Origin: Nioella nitratireducens
GTDB lineage: Bacteria > Pseudomonadota > Alphaproteobacteria > Rhodobacterales > Rhodobacteraceae
Direction of reading: 5' to 3'
Length of the DNA stretch: 64,000 nt
Assembly (NCBI RefSeq): GCF_001879715.1
Contig: NZ_MNBW01000014.1
Coordinates: forward strand, 1 to 64,000
Within the stretch, counting starts at the first letter, position 1. The number at the start of each line of letters is the position of its first letter. The notes under the pieces are model-generated. The model did not search any database and was not told where the DNA came from. It worked only from the letters and a program-made list of their open reading frames with translations. Below, piece by piece: positions 34,531-44,729 of this stretch. A program made the translations under genes and the position numbers.

Positions 34531-35484
34531 TCAGCCCCTCAGGTCGGTGCGGTCAAAGCCGATGCGGCCCATGTCGTAAGGCGTGGTCTGGTAGATCTCG
34601 GAGATCCAGTTGCCGTAGAGAAGATGCGCATGGCTGCGCCAGCGGTTCTGCGGTTTCCTGGACGGGTCATCGTCGGGGAAATAGTTGACCGGCATCTGGA
34701 TTTCGGCACCCGCGATCTGCACGTTGTCCAGATCGCGGCGGTATTCCTCGTTCAGGGTGCCGCTGTCATATTCGAGATGGTTGAAGATATAGAGGGCGCG
34801 ATGCGCAGGGTCTTCCACCAGCGCCGGGCCGACCTCGGTCGAGTCCAGCAGGATCGGCAGGCCGGCGGCCTCGATCTCGTCGCGGCGCATTTCCGTCCAA
34901 CGGCTGACGGGCATCACCAGATCGTCGGAATAGCCCCGCAGGAAGGGGCTTTCGGGGTGCAGGTTGGCGTGCCGGTAGCAGCCGAACAACTTGCGACCCA
35001 GAACGTGTTTCGTGACGCCGTGAAAATGGTTGATCATCGCCATCCCGCCCCAGCAGACGCCGAAGGTGGAATGCACGTTGGTCTGGGTCCATTCGAAGAT
35101 GCGCGACAGCTCGTCCCAGTAGGTGACATCGGAAAATTCCAGATGTTCGATAGGCGCGCCGGTGATGATCAGCCCGTCGAATTTCTCGCCCGTCTCCGCG
35201 ACCTCGCTGAATGGGCGATAGAATTCTTCCATATGCGCGGGCGCAGCGTTTCGGGCCTGATGTTCGCTCATGCGGATGAGACTTAGCTCGATTTGCAACG
35301 GTGTCGCGCCGATCAGCCGGGCGAACTGGTTTTCGGTCTGGATTTTCTTGGGCATCAGGTTGAGCAGCCCGATGCGCAGGGGCCGGATATCCTGCCGCGC
35401 TGCCATGTCCTCTGGCATGACCATCACGCCCTCTTTCGAGAGAACGTCATAGGCAGGCAGGGTGGAGGGCAGCTTGATCGGCAT
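34531..35484 (-). CDS. metA: Homoserine O-acyltransferase (MetA), predicted acetyl-CoA-using
   Basis: 317 aa. First step committed to methionine: acylates the hydroxyl of homoserine. The catalytic Cys is Cys144 in FGVCWGGMA; His236 and Glu238 sit in FNHLEYD. The specificity position has Glu113 in [10 protein letters not shown], where E. coli MetA has Gly. A Glu at this site is known to select acetyl-CoA rather than succinyl-CoA in the Bacillus cereus homologue, so the product is probably O-acetylhomoserine, despite frequent 'succinyltransferase' labels. Only 32 nt separate it from the upstream ATPase, leaving no room for a SAM riboswitch. Confidence 0.95.
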   Translation of the reverse strand: MPIKLPSTLPAYDVLSKEGVMVMPEDMAARQDIRPLRIGLLNLMPKKIQTENQFARLIGATPLQIELSLIRMSEHQARNAAPAHMEEFYRPFSEVAETGEKFDGLIITGAPIEHLEFSDVTYWDELSRIFEWTQTNVHSTFGVCWGGMAMINHFHGVTKHVLGRKLFGCYRHANLHPESPFLRGYSDDLVMPVSRWTEMRRDEIEAAGLPILLDSTEVGPALVEDPAHRALYIFNHLEYDSGTLNEEYRRDLDNVQIAGAEIQMPVNYFPDDDPSRKPQNRWRSHAHLLYGNWISEIYQTTPYDMGRIGFDRTDLRG

Positions 35485-35516
35485 ATCCGGGGTCCCAAAT
35501 GGTTGAAATTGAGGAA

Positions 35517-36395
35517 TTAGGCGCTTTCCCGACGCCCCTCAAGGGCCGCTGCGACAAGCGCGATCACGTCCTTTGCATCGCGCACCGTGGCCACATCCTC
35601 GGCCTTGACAGTGACGCCCCAGTTGCGGGCCATCGCGGCATAGAGCGGCACCCGGTGCCGGATCGCGCGGGCATAGGCGAAGCGGATGAAATCGTCGGGC
35701 ACCACGTCGGTGGCGGCAACCCCGCGCTCTCGTTTGAAGTCGTCCCAGAGCTGGCGCATGATGCGCGGCTGGTAATACATCGGCTTGGGCGCGCGGTCGA
35801 AGCGGCGGATCAGGTTCTCGGTGTGATCCTCGCTGCCCTCGATCCACACCATCAGGGTCTGGGTGTTCAGCGTCTTCAGCACCTCGTCGCGCGGATCGTC
35901 GGGGGTCACCACCTCGCAGATCGAGCCACCGGTGTCGCAGACGAAATTGGAATAACCATAAAGGTCATGCGCGCGGGTGATGAATTGCGGCGTGTCCAGC
36001 AGCGCGTTGATTTCGGCGCGGCGGTGCAGATCCTGCCGACGCATGTATTCGGCAAAGCTGAGCCCGCCCAGGTCGGGGTTGCCGGGCTTGCCCAGATAGG
36101 TCGAGAGCGGCGCCAGATTGTCAAAGGTGATGTTCGAGCCGATATAGATCGAGTCCGACAGCAGCAGCTTTGCCAGAAACGGCACCTGCATGGCCTGCCG
36201 CTTCAGGTTGTCGGCAATATGCTCGCCCATATAGGCGGTGCCGATGCGGTAGTCGACAGAGTAGTGAAACCAACTGCCCTCGTCGCGCAGCAGGTTGGCG
36301 AGATGGGTTTTTCCCAGCCCGGACATGCCGAAAAACGTCAGGCGCTTGTCCTGCGCGGCGGTCAGTGCCCGTGCGTTTTCATAGAGGAGGCTCAT
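35517..36395 (-). CDS. P-loop ATPase of unknown role
   Basis: 292 aa. The Walker A motif [14 protein letters not shown] (residues about 23-36) is clear near the N-terminus. A large family-specific region follows, rich in aromatic and Asp residues ([40 protein letters not shown]), ending near [15 protein letters not shown]. Close relatives are known in Rhodobacteraceae only as 'ATPase'. It shares 17 nt with the 3' end of the upstream EamA gene and precedes metA by 32 nt. Kinase or energy-sensor roles cannot be told apart. Confidence 0.75.
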   Translation of the reverse strand: MSLLYENARALTAAQDKRLTFFGMSGLGKTHLANLLRDEGSWFHYSVDYRIGTAYMGEHIADNLKRQAMQVPFLAKLLLSDSIYIGSNITFDNLAPLSTYLGKPGNPDLGGLSFAEYMRRQDLHRRAEINALLDTPQFITRAHDLYGYSNFVCDTGGSICEVVTPDDPRDEVLKTLNTQTLMVWIEGSEDHTENLIRRFDRAPKPMYYQPRIMRQLWDDFKRERGVAATDVVPDDFIRFAYARAIRHRVPLYAAMARNWGVTVKAEDVATVRDAKDVIALVAAALEGRRESA

Positions 36396-37359
36396 GGGGC
36401 CGCTCGTCCTTCCCTTGCGACAGCCCGTGAGGGATAGCGCGCGGCGCGGGCCGGGTCCACACCGAAAGGGCGCGAAACAGTCGGCCGTCGAGGATCAGCA
36501 AGCCAAGTGCCAGCAGGGCAAAGCCAAGGAACGCGGTGGGGGCCAGCCGTTCGCCAAGAACCAGAGCGCCAAGGCCGATGGCCACCGGCGGGATCGTCAG
36601 CGTCACCAGCATCGCGTTGGCGCTGCCCGCCGCCTGCACGATCCGGTAGTAAAGCAGATAGGCCAGCGCCGTGCCGATCACCGCGAAATAACCGATGGCG
36701 GCATAGGTCTGCGGCAGGTGGGGCAGGGAGGGCGTGCCCTCCAGCCACAGGGCGAGCGGCAGCATGATCAGGGTCGAGCCGGTCAGCATCCCGGCAGCCG
36801 CCACCTGCGGCGGCAAGTGCGACAGCTTTGCCCGCGCCCACGCGGCGGCACAGGCGTAGGACAGCGTCCCCGTCAGCACCGCCAATTGCGCCAGCGAACG
36901 GATGTCGAATTGCTGCAACGCATCCAGCCCGATCGCCACCGCCACGCCGACAAAGGCCACGGACACGCCCGCCACACGGCGCAGCGTCATACGTTCATCC
37001 GCGAAACAGGCGGCGGCGACCGGAACCGCAAAGACGGCAGTCGCGGCATTGAAGATCGAGGTCAGACCGGTTTCGATATGCAACTGCCCCCACGCCATCA
37101 GAGAAAACGGGATGACATTGTTCAACAGCCCCATGATCAGGAACGCCCCCCAGACCTTGGGCGCACGCGGCAGGGGCAGACGGCGCAGGGCGACATAAAC
37201 CCAGAGGATCAGCATCGCCCACCCGACCCGGTGCGCGACAAGGGTGAATACCCCAACCTCGTCCAGCGCCACCCGGATCGACAGAAAGGACGCGCCCCAG
37301 ATGAGGCCAAGCAGGGCGATGTCGCCCCATGCGCGGGAAGAAATGGTTTTGCCGGTCAT
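36379..37359 (-). CDS. EamA (DMT) family transporter
   Basis: 326 aa, ten predicted helices in two repeats. Key features: start WGDIALLGLIWGASFLSIRVAL, TSIFNAATAVFAVPVAAACFADERMTLRR, and the second repeat ANAMLVTLTIPPVAIGLGALVLGERL, whose core patterns fit EamA. Small-molecule transporter of unknown substrate. Its last 17 nt overlap the start of the P-loop ATPase gene, coupling the two. It heads a minus-strand run that continues through ATPase, metA, hydrolase, ppk2 and tetR. Confidence 0.9.
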   Translation of the reverse strand: MTGKTISSRAWGDIALLGLIWGASFLSIRVALDEVGVFTLVAHRVGWAMLILWVYVALRRLPLPRAPKVWGAFLIMGLLNNVIPFSLMAWGQLHIETGLTSIFNAATAVFAVPVAAACFADERMTLRRVAGVSVAFVGVAVAIGLDALQQFDIRSLAQLAVLTGTLSYACAAAWARAKLSHLPPQVAAAGMLTGSTLIMLPLALWLEGTPSLPHLPQTYAAIGYFAVIGTALAYLLYYRIVQAAGSANAMLVTLTIPPVAIGLGALVLGERLAPTAFLGFALLALGLLILDGRLFRALSVWTRPAPRAIPHGLSQGKDERPHEPPL

Positions 37360-37410
37360 GCCTGCCCTTTAGCCCGCGCGCGGGTCTGGGCGCGACCCGG
37401 AACCTGCGCA

Positions 37411-37448
37411 AAGAAAACGCCCCGGGGCCGGGTGGCCGCGGGGCGTTT
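37411..37448 (-). terminator. Intrinsic terminator of the OmpP1 gene
   Basis: Nine-bp arms (37415-37423 with 37440-37448) around a GC-rich loop. On the minus strand the stem is followed by TTTTCTTT. It lies 22 nt after the barrel-protein stop. Confidence 0.75.
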
Positions 37449-37469
37449 GCCGTTAGCGATGGCGCTTGC

Positions 37470-38750
37470 TCAGAACGTGAACTGCGCCTGGAACCCGACC
37501 CCAACGGCGGAGTTGCCGGTGAAGTTTGCGGCGGCAACGCCCCCCACTTCCGGCAGGGCATCGCCGAGCCACGAGTAGTTGATCCCACCCGACAGGTTCA
37601 TGTTGCCTTCGGTGTATCGCATCCCGAGCGTCACCCCGAACATCCCGTTGGTCGGCCCCAGCGGCGACACCAGCGGGTCGCCTTCGGGTTCGTAGATCAG
37701 CGTCAGCGACCCGGACAGCGCATCGCTGAAGCGACGACCGACGCCGAGCGTGTAGCGTTCGCTGTCATCAAGGTTCACGAGGTCGGAACCAAGCAGCAAA
37801 GGCACCACGTCCACGGACGAGAATTCGGTCCAGCGGTAGCTGGCGGTCAGCAAGGTGTCTTCGGCAATCCCGGTCTGGAAGTCGATGTTCAGCGAGCGCG
37901 GGGTCACGTAATTGACGGTTCCCGCTTGGGTCAGGCCGAACATGTTTTCCGTGGTGCTGGCGCTGTGGTCCGTCTCGAAACGGTAGGTGACGGCCAGACG
38001 CAGGGCGATATCGGGAATCTCGTAGGCGCCCCCGATCAGGTAGGTCGGCTGCGCGTCATCCTGCATGTTGAAGCGATACCCGCCATTGGTGGCAAAATTG
38101 GTCGCCTGCGTCCCGACGCCCCCGGCGAGCGCCGCGAAGGTGCCCGCGCCATAGGCCGTGTCAATGGCCGCCTGCGCCGTTGCATTGCCCGCGACAGCGG
38201 CGCCAAGGGTCGCAGAACTCAGTTGCGTGGCCCCTGCGGGCAGACCTGCGTTGAACGTCCGGGCCACGGCCGAGGTCGCGATGGCATTGCGATAGGCGAT
38301 ACCGTTCAGGGCAACGTCAGCCTGCACGGTTTCGACACCGATCCCGCCGAAGACAGAGAAGCCGCCGCCAACCTCGTACCGGCCCACGAAGGTGGCTGCC
38401 GTGCTGCTGAGGTCGGCCATGGTGCCGCCGAGTGTGCTGGTCAGCGGGCTGTTGCCATATGTGATATTGGCGCCATAGGGCTGGTCAAGGATCACCGCGT
38501 AGCTGAACGCGTCGTTGATCCGGTTGGTGTAGCTGAACCCAAATTGAGTATAGGTATCGCCCACGTCATAGCTGTTGCCGAGCGCGTCGGTGCCGCTCAC
38601 CGACGGCATGACAACGCCGAACGACAGGCTGGTTGCCCCGTCATCGGCGAAGATGGCGCTGGTGCTCTGCCCCGAGCGGTCAAGACCACCGGCCTGTACG
38701 ATGGCGGTCGAGGCCAACAGGGCGCTTGCGGCCAAAGCGAACTTGTTCAT
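37470..38750 (-). CDS. OmpP1/FadL-family outer-membrane protein
   Basis: 426 aa from the ATG at 38750, with GGAGGGA 8 nt upstream; the frame is open much farther but only this part is protein-like. Residues 1-20 are a Sec signal peptide. The mature start GGLDRSGQSTSAIFADDGAT is typical of FadL-like channels. A series of alternating amphipathic strands follows, ending in VGVGFQAQFTF with a C-terminal Phe, the outer-membrane insertion signal. FadL channels take up long-chain fatty acids or hydrophobic aromatics. Single gene with its own terminator. Confidence 0.92.
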   Translation of the reverse strand: MNKFALAASALLASTAIVQAGGLDRSGQSTSAIFADDGATSLSFGVVMPSVSGTDALGNSYDVGDTYTQFGFSYTNRINDAFSYAVILDQPYGANITYGNSPLTSTLGGTMADLSSTAATFVGRYEVGGGFSVFGGIGVETVQADVALNGIAYRNAIATSAVARTFNAGLPAGATQLSSATLGAAVAGNATAQAAIDTAYGAGTFAALAGGVGTQATNFATNGGYRFNMQDDAQPTYLIGGAYEIPDIALRLAVTYRFETDHSASTTENMFGLTQAGTVNYVTPRSLNIDFQTGIAEDTLLTASYRWTEFSSVDVVPLLLGSDLVNLDDSERYTLGVGRRFSDALSGSLTLIYEPEGDPLVSPLGPTNGMFGVTLGMRYTEGNMNLSGGINYSWLGDALPEVGGVAAANFTGNSAVGVGFQAQFTF

Positions 38751-38899
38751 TATATTGTCCCTCCATGCAGCCCGATGGCTGTCTCCTAGGCAATATTTTG
38801 CCGAGGCGGTGGAACGCGTCAAATGTTCCCTTGCGTAAGCGACCAGAAGGCAGCGCTTAGCCAAAAAGACAGGCGCAAACTGTGACGGATATGCGACAG

Positions 38900-39796
38900 T
38901 CAGCGCGCCGCAACGGGGCGGCGGTCGGAAATGACATTCACGTAATTGGCTCCGAAAATCAGCGCGGCGCCAATAAAGACCGACAGGCTGAGCGGCTCGC
39001 CATAGACCAGCATGCCCACCATCGCGATCACCGGCAGGCGCCCGAAGTCGATCGGCAGCACGACGGTGGCCGGGGCCAGCGTCATCGCCGTGGTGATGCA
39101 GTAATGCGCCGCCAACCCGCCAAGGCCGATCACCATGATCCACGGCAAGGTTTCCATCCGGGGCAGCGCCATGTCGCCATCGTATCCTGCGCAGATCAGC
39201 CCGAAAACCAGTTGCATCGTGGTCAGGTAAAACAGGATGCAGGTGACGCTGGCAGTGCGGGTCAGTTGCTTGGTGAAAATCCCGGTCAGCGCGAAACAGA
39301 TCGCCGCGCCCGCCGCCGTGAACGTGCCAAGGGACACTGGCGTCACGCCGGGTTGCGCCACGATCAGGATGCCGAGGAATCCGCAGAGCACCACGCCAAG
39401 CTTGCGCAGGGTGAAGCGTTCTCCAAGCAGGAAGGGCGCCAGCAGGATCACCCAGAGCGGGTTGGTGAATTCCAGCGCAAAGACCTGCGCCAGCGGGATC
39501 AGCGTCAGCGAATACAGCCACAGGTTCTGACCGGTGAAATGGGCAATGTTTCGCACCAAATGGCGGGAAAATCCGCGCGTCGTGACCTCACCCAGCTTGC
39601 CGCGCAGGAGCGCGATGATAACCACGATCACCACGCCGATGATCGACCGATAGGTCATCATCTCGAAGGTATCGAGATCCGATGCCAGTTCGCGCCCCGC
39701 GACGGCCATGCCGGAAAACGAGACAATGGCGCCGATCATCCAGACGGCGGCCTTGCCGTTCTGCGACGGCTCGATGGTGACGGTGGACCTGGTCAT
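38900..39796 (-). CDS. EamA (DMT) family transporter
   Basis: 298 aa from the ATG at 39796 (AGGACG upstream). Ten hydrophobic helices; first repeat includes ISFSG-like MIGAIVSFSGMAVAGREL and the segment LIPLAQVFALEFTNPLWVILL, typical of the RarD/S-adenosylmethionine-transporter branch of DMT. Second repeat: DFGRLPVIAMVGMLVYGEPLSL. Substrate unknown. It sits upstream of the OmpP1 gene on the same strand, 149 bp apart, so separate expression is likely. Confidence 0.9.
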   Translation of the reverse strand: MTRSTVTIEPSQNGKAAVWMIGAIVSFSGMAVAGRELASDLDTFEMMTYRSIIGVVIVVIIALLRGKLGEVTTRGFSRHLVRNIAHFTGQNLWLYSLTLIPLAQVFALEFTNPLWVILLAPFLLGERFTLRKLGVVLCGFLGILIVAQPGVTPVSLGTFTAAGAAICFALTGIFTKQLTRTASVTCILFYLTTMQLVFGLICAGYDGDMALPRMETLPWIMVIGLGGLAAHYCITTAMTLAPATVVLPIDFGRLPVIAMVGMLVYGEPLSLSVFIGAALIFGANYVNVISDRRPVAAR

Positions 39797-39884
39797 GGGG
39801 CGGACGTCCTGCAAGAGCGGCGGCCCTTGCGGGGGCCATGCCCCAGACCTGCCAGCAAGTCGCGGGATTGGCAAGCGGTCCCGG

Positions 39885-40166
39885 TCAGCCCGGCATCCCG
39901 GTCACGGTGTAGTTGCGCGGAACGCCTGCGCTGATCCGGCCCCAATCCGAGGCGGCGGCGCGTGCCTGATGGGCACGAAAGGCATCTGGGTCGGCAAATT
40001 CCTCGGCCACCAGGAACCGGCCCGGCGCGGCGGGATCTTCCGACACCTCGAACGACAGGCAGCCCGGTTCGGCCCGTGTGGCGCGGATATGGTCGGGCAA
40101 GGCGGCACGGATTGCCGCCAGCCGGTCGGCGGGCACGTCGATCTGGCCGGTTAGGGTGACGGTCAT
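39885..40166 (-). CDS. Antibiotic biosynthesis monooxygenase (ABM)-domain protein
   Basis: 93 aa, dimeric alpha/beta-barrel ABM fold. Conserved pattern: MTVTLTGQIDVPADRLAAIR, the EPGCLSFEVSEDP core, and FLVAEEFADPDAFRAHQ with its F..H. Small ABM proteins (YgiN-like) act on quinols or heme or are stress-related. AGGAG is 7 nt before the ATG. Upstream and divergent lies msrB, also linked to oxidative damage, which fits but does not prove a redox function. Confidence 0.82.
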   Translation of the reverse strand: MTVTLTGQIDVPADRLAAIRAALPDHIRATRAEPGCLSFEVSEDPAAPGRFLVAEEFADPDAFRAHQARAAASDWGRISAGVPRNYTVTGMPG

Positions 40167-40315
40167 GGGCGGCTCCTGTCCTATCGCTGGCCCGAGGTAG
40201 CACCGATGTGGGCCGAACCACCAGCCCATGCACCCGAAAGCGCCGAAAGACTGGCCAAACCCCGTGGGCCGCCCCACATTAAGGGCAGCACAGGACAATC
40301 AAGGACAGCAGCGCC

Positions 40316-40768
40316 ATGACCTACCAAAAAACCCCCGAGGCCCTGTCGCGCCTCAGCCCCGAACAACACCGCGTCACGCAGGAAAACGGAACCGAGCGGC
40401 CCTTTAGCGGCGTGTATGACAGCCATTTCGAGGCCGGGATCTACGTCGACATCGTGTCTGGCGAGCCGCTTTTCGCGTCCAGCCAAAAGTTTCAGTCCGG
40501 CTGTGGCTGGCCGTCCTTTGCCAAACCGCTGGAGACCGCCAACGTGGTGGAACGGCGCGACGACAGCCTCGGCATGGTCCGCACCGAAGTGCGCTCGACC
40601 CATGGCGACAGCCATCTGGGCCACGTCTTTCCCGACGGGCCGCTGGATATGGGCGGGTTGAGATACTGCATCAACTCTGCCGCGTTGCGCTTTGTTCCGA
40701 AAGCGGAAATGGAGGCCGAGGGTTATGGCGCCTATCTGGATCAGGTGGAGGAGGCGGCGGGCCAGTAG
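40316..40768 (+). CDS. msrB: Peptide-methionine (R)-S-oxide reductase
   Basis: 150 aa. Reduces the R form of methionine sulfoxide in proteins. Motifs: [11 protein letters not shown] (with the resolving Cys), HVFPDGP, and the catalytic [11 protein letters not shown]. The two CxxC zinc pairs found in many MsrB proteins are absent (the regions read [12 protein letters not shown] and [11 protein letters not shown]), so this is the metal-free form. Its 3' end overlaps the convergent sulfotransferase by 28 nt. No partner msrA in the window. Confidence 0.94.
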   Translation: MTYQKTPEALSRLSPEQHRVTQENGTERPFSGVYDSHFEAGIYVDIVSGEPLFASSQKFQSGCGWPSFAKPLETANVVERRDDSLGMVRTEVRSTHGDSHLGHVFPDGPLDMGGLRYCINSAALRFVPKAEMEAEGYGAYLDQVEEAAGQ

Positions 40769-41574
40769 CGCCGCGTCTCTGGCACCAGCTTGGCGCAGTC
40801 TTCGTAAACCGCGCTGTAGCGGTCGCGCATTTCACGCTCAAGCCTCGGGCAATCGACCTGCGGACCCATGGTCTGGTTGATGCGGGTCGCCGCCAGATCG
40901 GGCCGGGGCGGCACGCCCAGGAACTCTGACAGGGCGGAGATGGACGGTGCGGTAAAGAGCGCCTCAAAGACACCGATATAAAGCTGCTCGGGGCCGAACA
41001 CAGCGCGCAGATTGCGCAGGGTTGGGCCGTAGGTCGAGCGCAGCCGGGCGTGATCGGATCGGGAATAGGCGGCCAAGGCCGCGCAGAACCCGGTCACGCC
41101 GGGCGGAATACCTTCGCGGTGATTGCCCCGCGCGAGGTTGAAGCGCACCGCGCTCTTGTCCCGCTCCACCGGGTCGCGGATCAGGAAGATCGCCTTGCAG
41201 GTCAGCCCCGTGGCTTCGATCCCGGCCTTGATCTGCGCCAGCCGCGCCCGGCCAAGCCCGGCATAGGCCGGGGTGATATCGGCGGTCAGGGTTGCACCGT
41301 CGCGGCACAGCGCCCTGAAATAGCCGAAATAAGCCCCGTCTTCGGTCTGCATCCGGCGGCGCAGCGCTTGCAGGCAATCGCGATTGTGCCCGTCCGGGTT
41401 TGGCGCCGCCCGCTGGCCGCGCATCAGGGGCAGGTCGAGAGCATCCCAGACGTGGTATTCCTTGGTCATCCCGCCGTCGAAGCCGGGAGACCGGGACAGG
41501 TAGTGGTGCAGCCAGGATGTGCCGCATTTCTGCGCGCCGACGCCCAGTAGAAAGGTTCCAGAGGTGTTTTTCAT
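40741..41574 (-). CDS. Sulfotransferase
   Basis: 277 aa. Transfers a sulfuryl group from 3'-phosphoadenylyl sulfate (PAPS). The 5'-phosphosulfate loop is [14 protein letters not shown] near the start; the 3'-phosphate site is [17 protein letters not shown]. Downstream elements around [18 protein letters not shown] fit the family. The acceptor, possibly a sugar, lipid or small molecule, cannot be predicted. No PAPS-synthesis genes are near. The overlap of 28 nt with msrB at the 3' ends may mean antisense interference. Confidence 0.9.
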   Translation of the reverse strand: MKNTSGTFLLGVGAQKCGTSWLHHYLSRSPGFDGGMTKEYHVWDALDLPLMRGQRAAPNPDGHNRDCLQALRRRMQTEDGAYFGYFRALCRDGATLTADITPAYAGLGRARLAQIKAGIEATGLTCKAIFLIRDPVERDKSAVRFNLARGNHREGIPPGVTGFCAALAAYSRSDHARLRSTYGPTLRNLRAVFGPEQLYIGVFEALFTAPSISALSEFLGVPPRPDLAATRINQTMGPQVDCPRLEREMRDRYSAVYEDCAKLVPETRRYWPAASST

Positions 41575-41703
41575 TGCCCTGCGCTCATGTCCTGTCCCCA
41601 GCCTTCCATGCCCGCGCCGCGGCTGTCGATGCCCCGTGGAGACGCCCCGTTGAAATTTTTGGCAGCGCGCCTAGGCTGAACGACACGGAGTGGGAGAAAG
41701 ATC

Positions 41704-42168
41704 ATGGGCGCATTCACCTTGGAGAACCCTGTGGCCGTCACTTACATCGTCGCCGCTGCGCTGATGGTGCTCAAGGTGATGGGGCAGGGATGGATGACGG
41801 TCTATCGGCTGACGACGGCCGGCGCGGGCCTAGCCAGCCCCGAGGATCTACGCCCGGGGCCGCTGAACAGGGCGCCGCACCCGTCGCAACTGGCGGCCAA
41901 CGACTATGTAGACCGCGCCCGCCGGATGCATCGCAACGATCTGGAAAACATCCCGGCCTTCTGGATGGCGGGGGCGCTGTTTGTGGCGGTCGCGCCGCCG
42001 CTGTGGCTGGCGCAGGTCATGTTATATGGGTTTGTCGCCGCCCGGCTGGCCCATGCGCTGGCCTATGCCACCAAGCAGAGCCATGAGTTGCGCGCGACGT
42101 TCTACACGATAGGCTCGCTCATCGTGATCGCGATGGCGGTCTATGTGTTGGCGATCGTGATCGGGTAA
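41704..42168 (+). CDS. MAPEG family membrane protein
   Basis: 154 aa, four hydrophobic helices. The MAPEG hallmark region RARRMHRNDLENIPAFWMAGALF, with the core RxxRxHxNDLEN, is present near residues 78-88, where glutathione contacts are made in studied members. C-terminal helix IVIAMAVYVLAIVIG. Family members are glutathione transferases/peroxidases acting on lipid mediators or electrophiles; bacterial roles are mostly unknown. A hairpin repeat starts right after the stop. Confidence 0.88.
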   Translation: MGAFTLENPVAVTYIVAAALMVLKVMGQGWMTVYRLTTAGAGLASPEDLRPGPLNRAPHPSQLAANDYVDRARRMHRNDLENIPAFWMAGALFVAVAPPLWLAQVMLYGFVAARLAHALAYATKQSHELRATFYTIGSLIVIAMAVYVLAIVIG

Positions 42169-42232
42169 GGGGGCGTTGCCCCCGCCGCCTTGCGGCGTCT
42201 TCCCCCCGGGTATTTCGACAAAGAAGAAGGGG
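42169..42232 (+). repeat. Extragenic hairpin repeat, copy C
   Basis: It starts at the nucleotide after the MAPEG stop codon. A 6-bp hairpin (42169-42174 with 42178-42183) and a second short GC stem precede GGTATTTCGACAAAGAAGAAG. The tail is nearly that of copy D; the hairpins differ from copies A and B. Confidence 0.65.
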
Positions 42233-42275
42233 GCAGCGGCGCGTTAGCCTTAATGGAGTGTGACGAGGAGCGTGG

Positions 42276-43850
<1,575 letters not shown>

Positions 43851-43937
43851 GCGCCAGCCAATAGGCGGGGGCGACGATTTGTGCAAGCGCGATTGCGTGC
43901 CCACCAGCCGGGAAAGGGGGCGACTGCAGCACCGTGC

Positions 43938-44477
43938 CTAGCGGGGCAGCAGATCGAGCAGCCCATCGGGGAAAATCCGCACCCGTCCGGCACGGGCCTT
44001 GGCCAGTGGAATCCATTTCGCCGTGAACTCTCCGCCGTCGCTTTGGGTCAGGGCAAGCTGGTCAGCCTCGTAGATCGTGGGGTTGGCGAAGCGGGCGCGG
44101 TACACGAAAACCACCTCGTGCCCGGCGGCGCCTTCGTGGGTGAAGAGGTTTTCCAGAACGCCGAGCGGGGTGATCTCGCCAATCTCCTGCCCGGTGGTTT
44201 CGCGGACCTCTCGGGCAAGGGCGTCGGCGGCGCGTTCGCCAAAGGCGATGGCCCCGCCAAGCGGACGCCAGCCGGTGACCTGCCCCGCATCGGAATGGAC
44301 CGGACCGCAGAGGATCTGATCGGCACGGGTAAAGACACCGATGCTGATCGCACGCAGCCGGTCCTCGGGCCGCCACGGGCGTGGCGCTTCGGCCACCGGG
44401 GGGCGTGGGCCGAAGTCCTGGGTGTGAGTGTGGCCGCAGCCGCAGGCCGGATCGGGACAGGCGTGATCGTGGGGCAT
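43938..44477 (-). CDS. NUDIX hydrolase with His/Cys-rich N-terminus
   Basis: 179 aa from the ATG at 44477, AGGAGA upstream. The NUDIX box is GGAIAFGERAADALAREVRE(TTG), matching Gx5Ex7RE but with the second Glu of the EE pair replaced by Thr, so metal binding may differ. Ahead of it, residues 1-21 contain three Cys and five His (for example CPDPACGCGHTHTQ), a metal-site-like extension not part of usual NUDIX domains. Likely acts on a nucleoside diphosphate derivative; substrate unknown. Confidence 0.85.
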   Translation of the reverse strand: MPHDHACPDPACGCGHTHTQDFGPRPPVAEAPRPWRPEDRLRAISIGVFTRADQILCGPVHSDAGQVTGWRPLGGAIAFGERAADALAREVRETTGQEIGEITPLGVLENLFTHEGAAGHEVVFVYRARFANPTIYEADQLALTQSDGGEFTAKWIPLAKARAGRVRIFPDGLLDLLPR

Positions 44478-44729
44478 CGCGGTCTCCTTTTGGGTCGTGG
44501 TGCTACCTGCCCGCCGTCGTCGGAACAAGGCCCGCAGGGTTCCCCCGTTCTAGGTCGGTGGCCGTCGGTGGGTTTCAAACGCCGTAAAACGGCCTCGCGG
44601 GGCGTGGCAAGGGCCAGTCTTGGCGCTTCATGTCGCTTTTTCCCCGCAATCGCCGCAAATCGGCGGCGGCAGGCGCGCGTGGCTTTGTATCACGTCAGCC
44701 AATATCCCCCCTGCGAGAGGACAAGAGCG

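Noticed and set aside
35485-35516. SAM riboswitch ahead of metA
   Set aside because: Only 32 nt separate metA from the upstream gene and no SAM-II pattern is visible.
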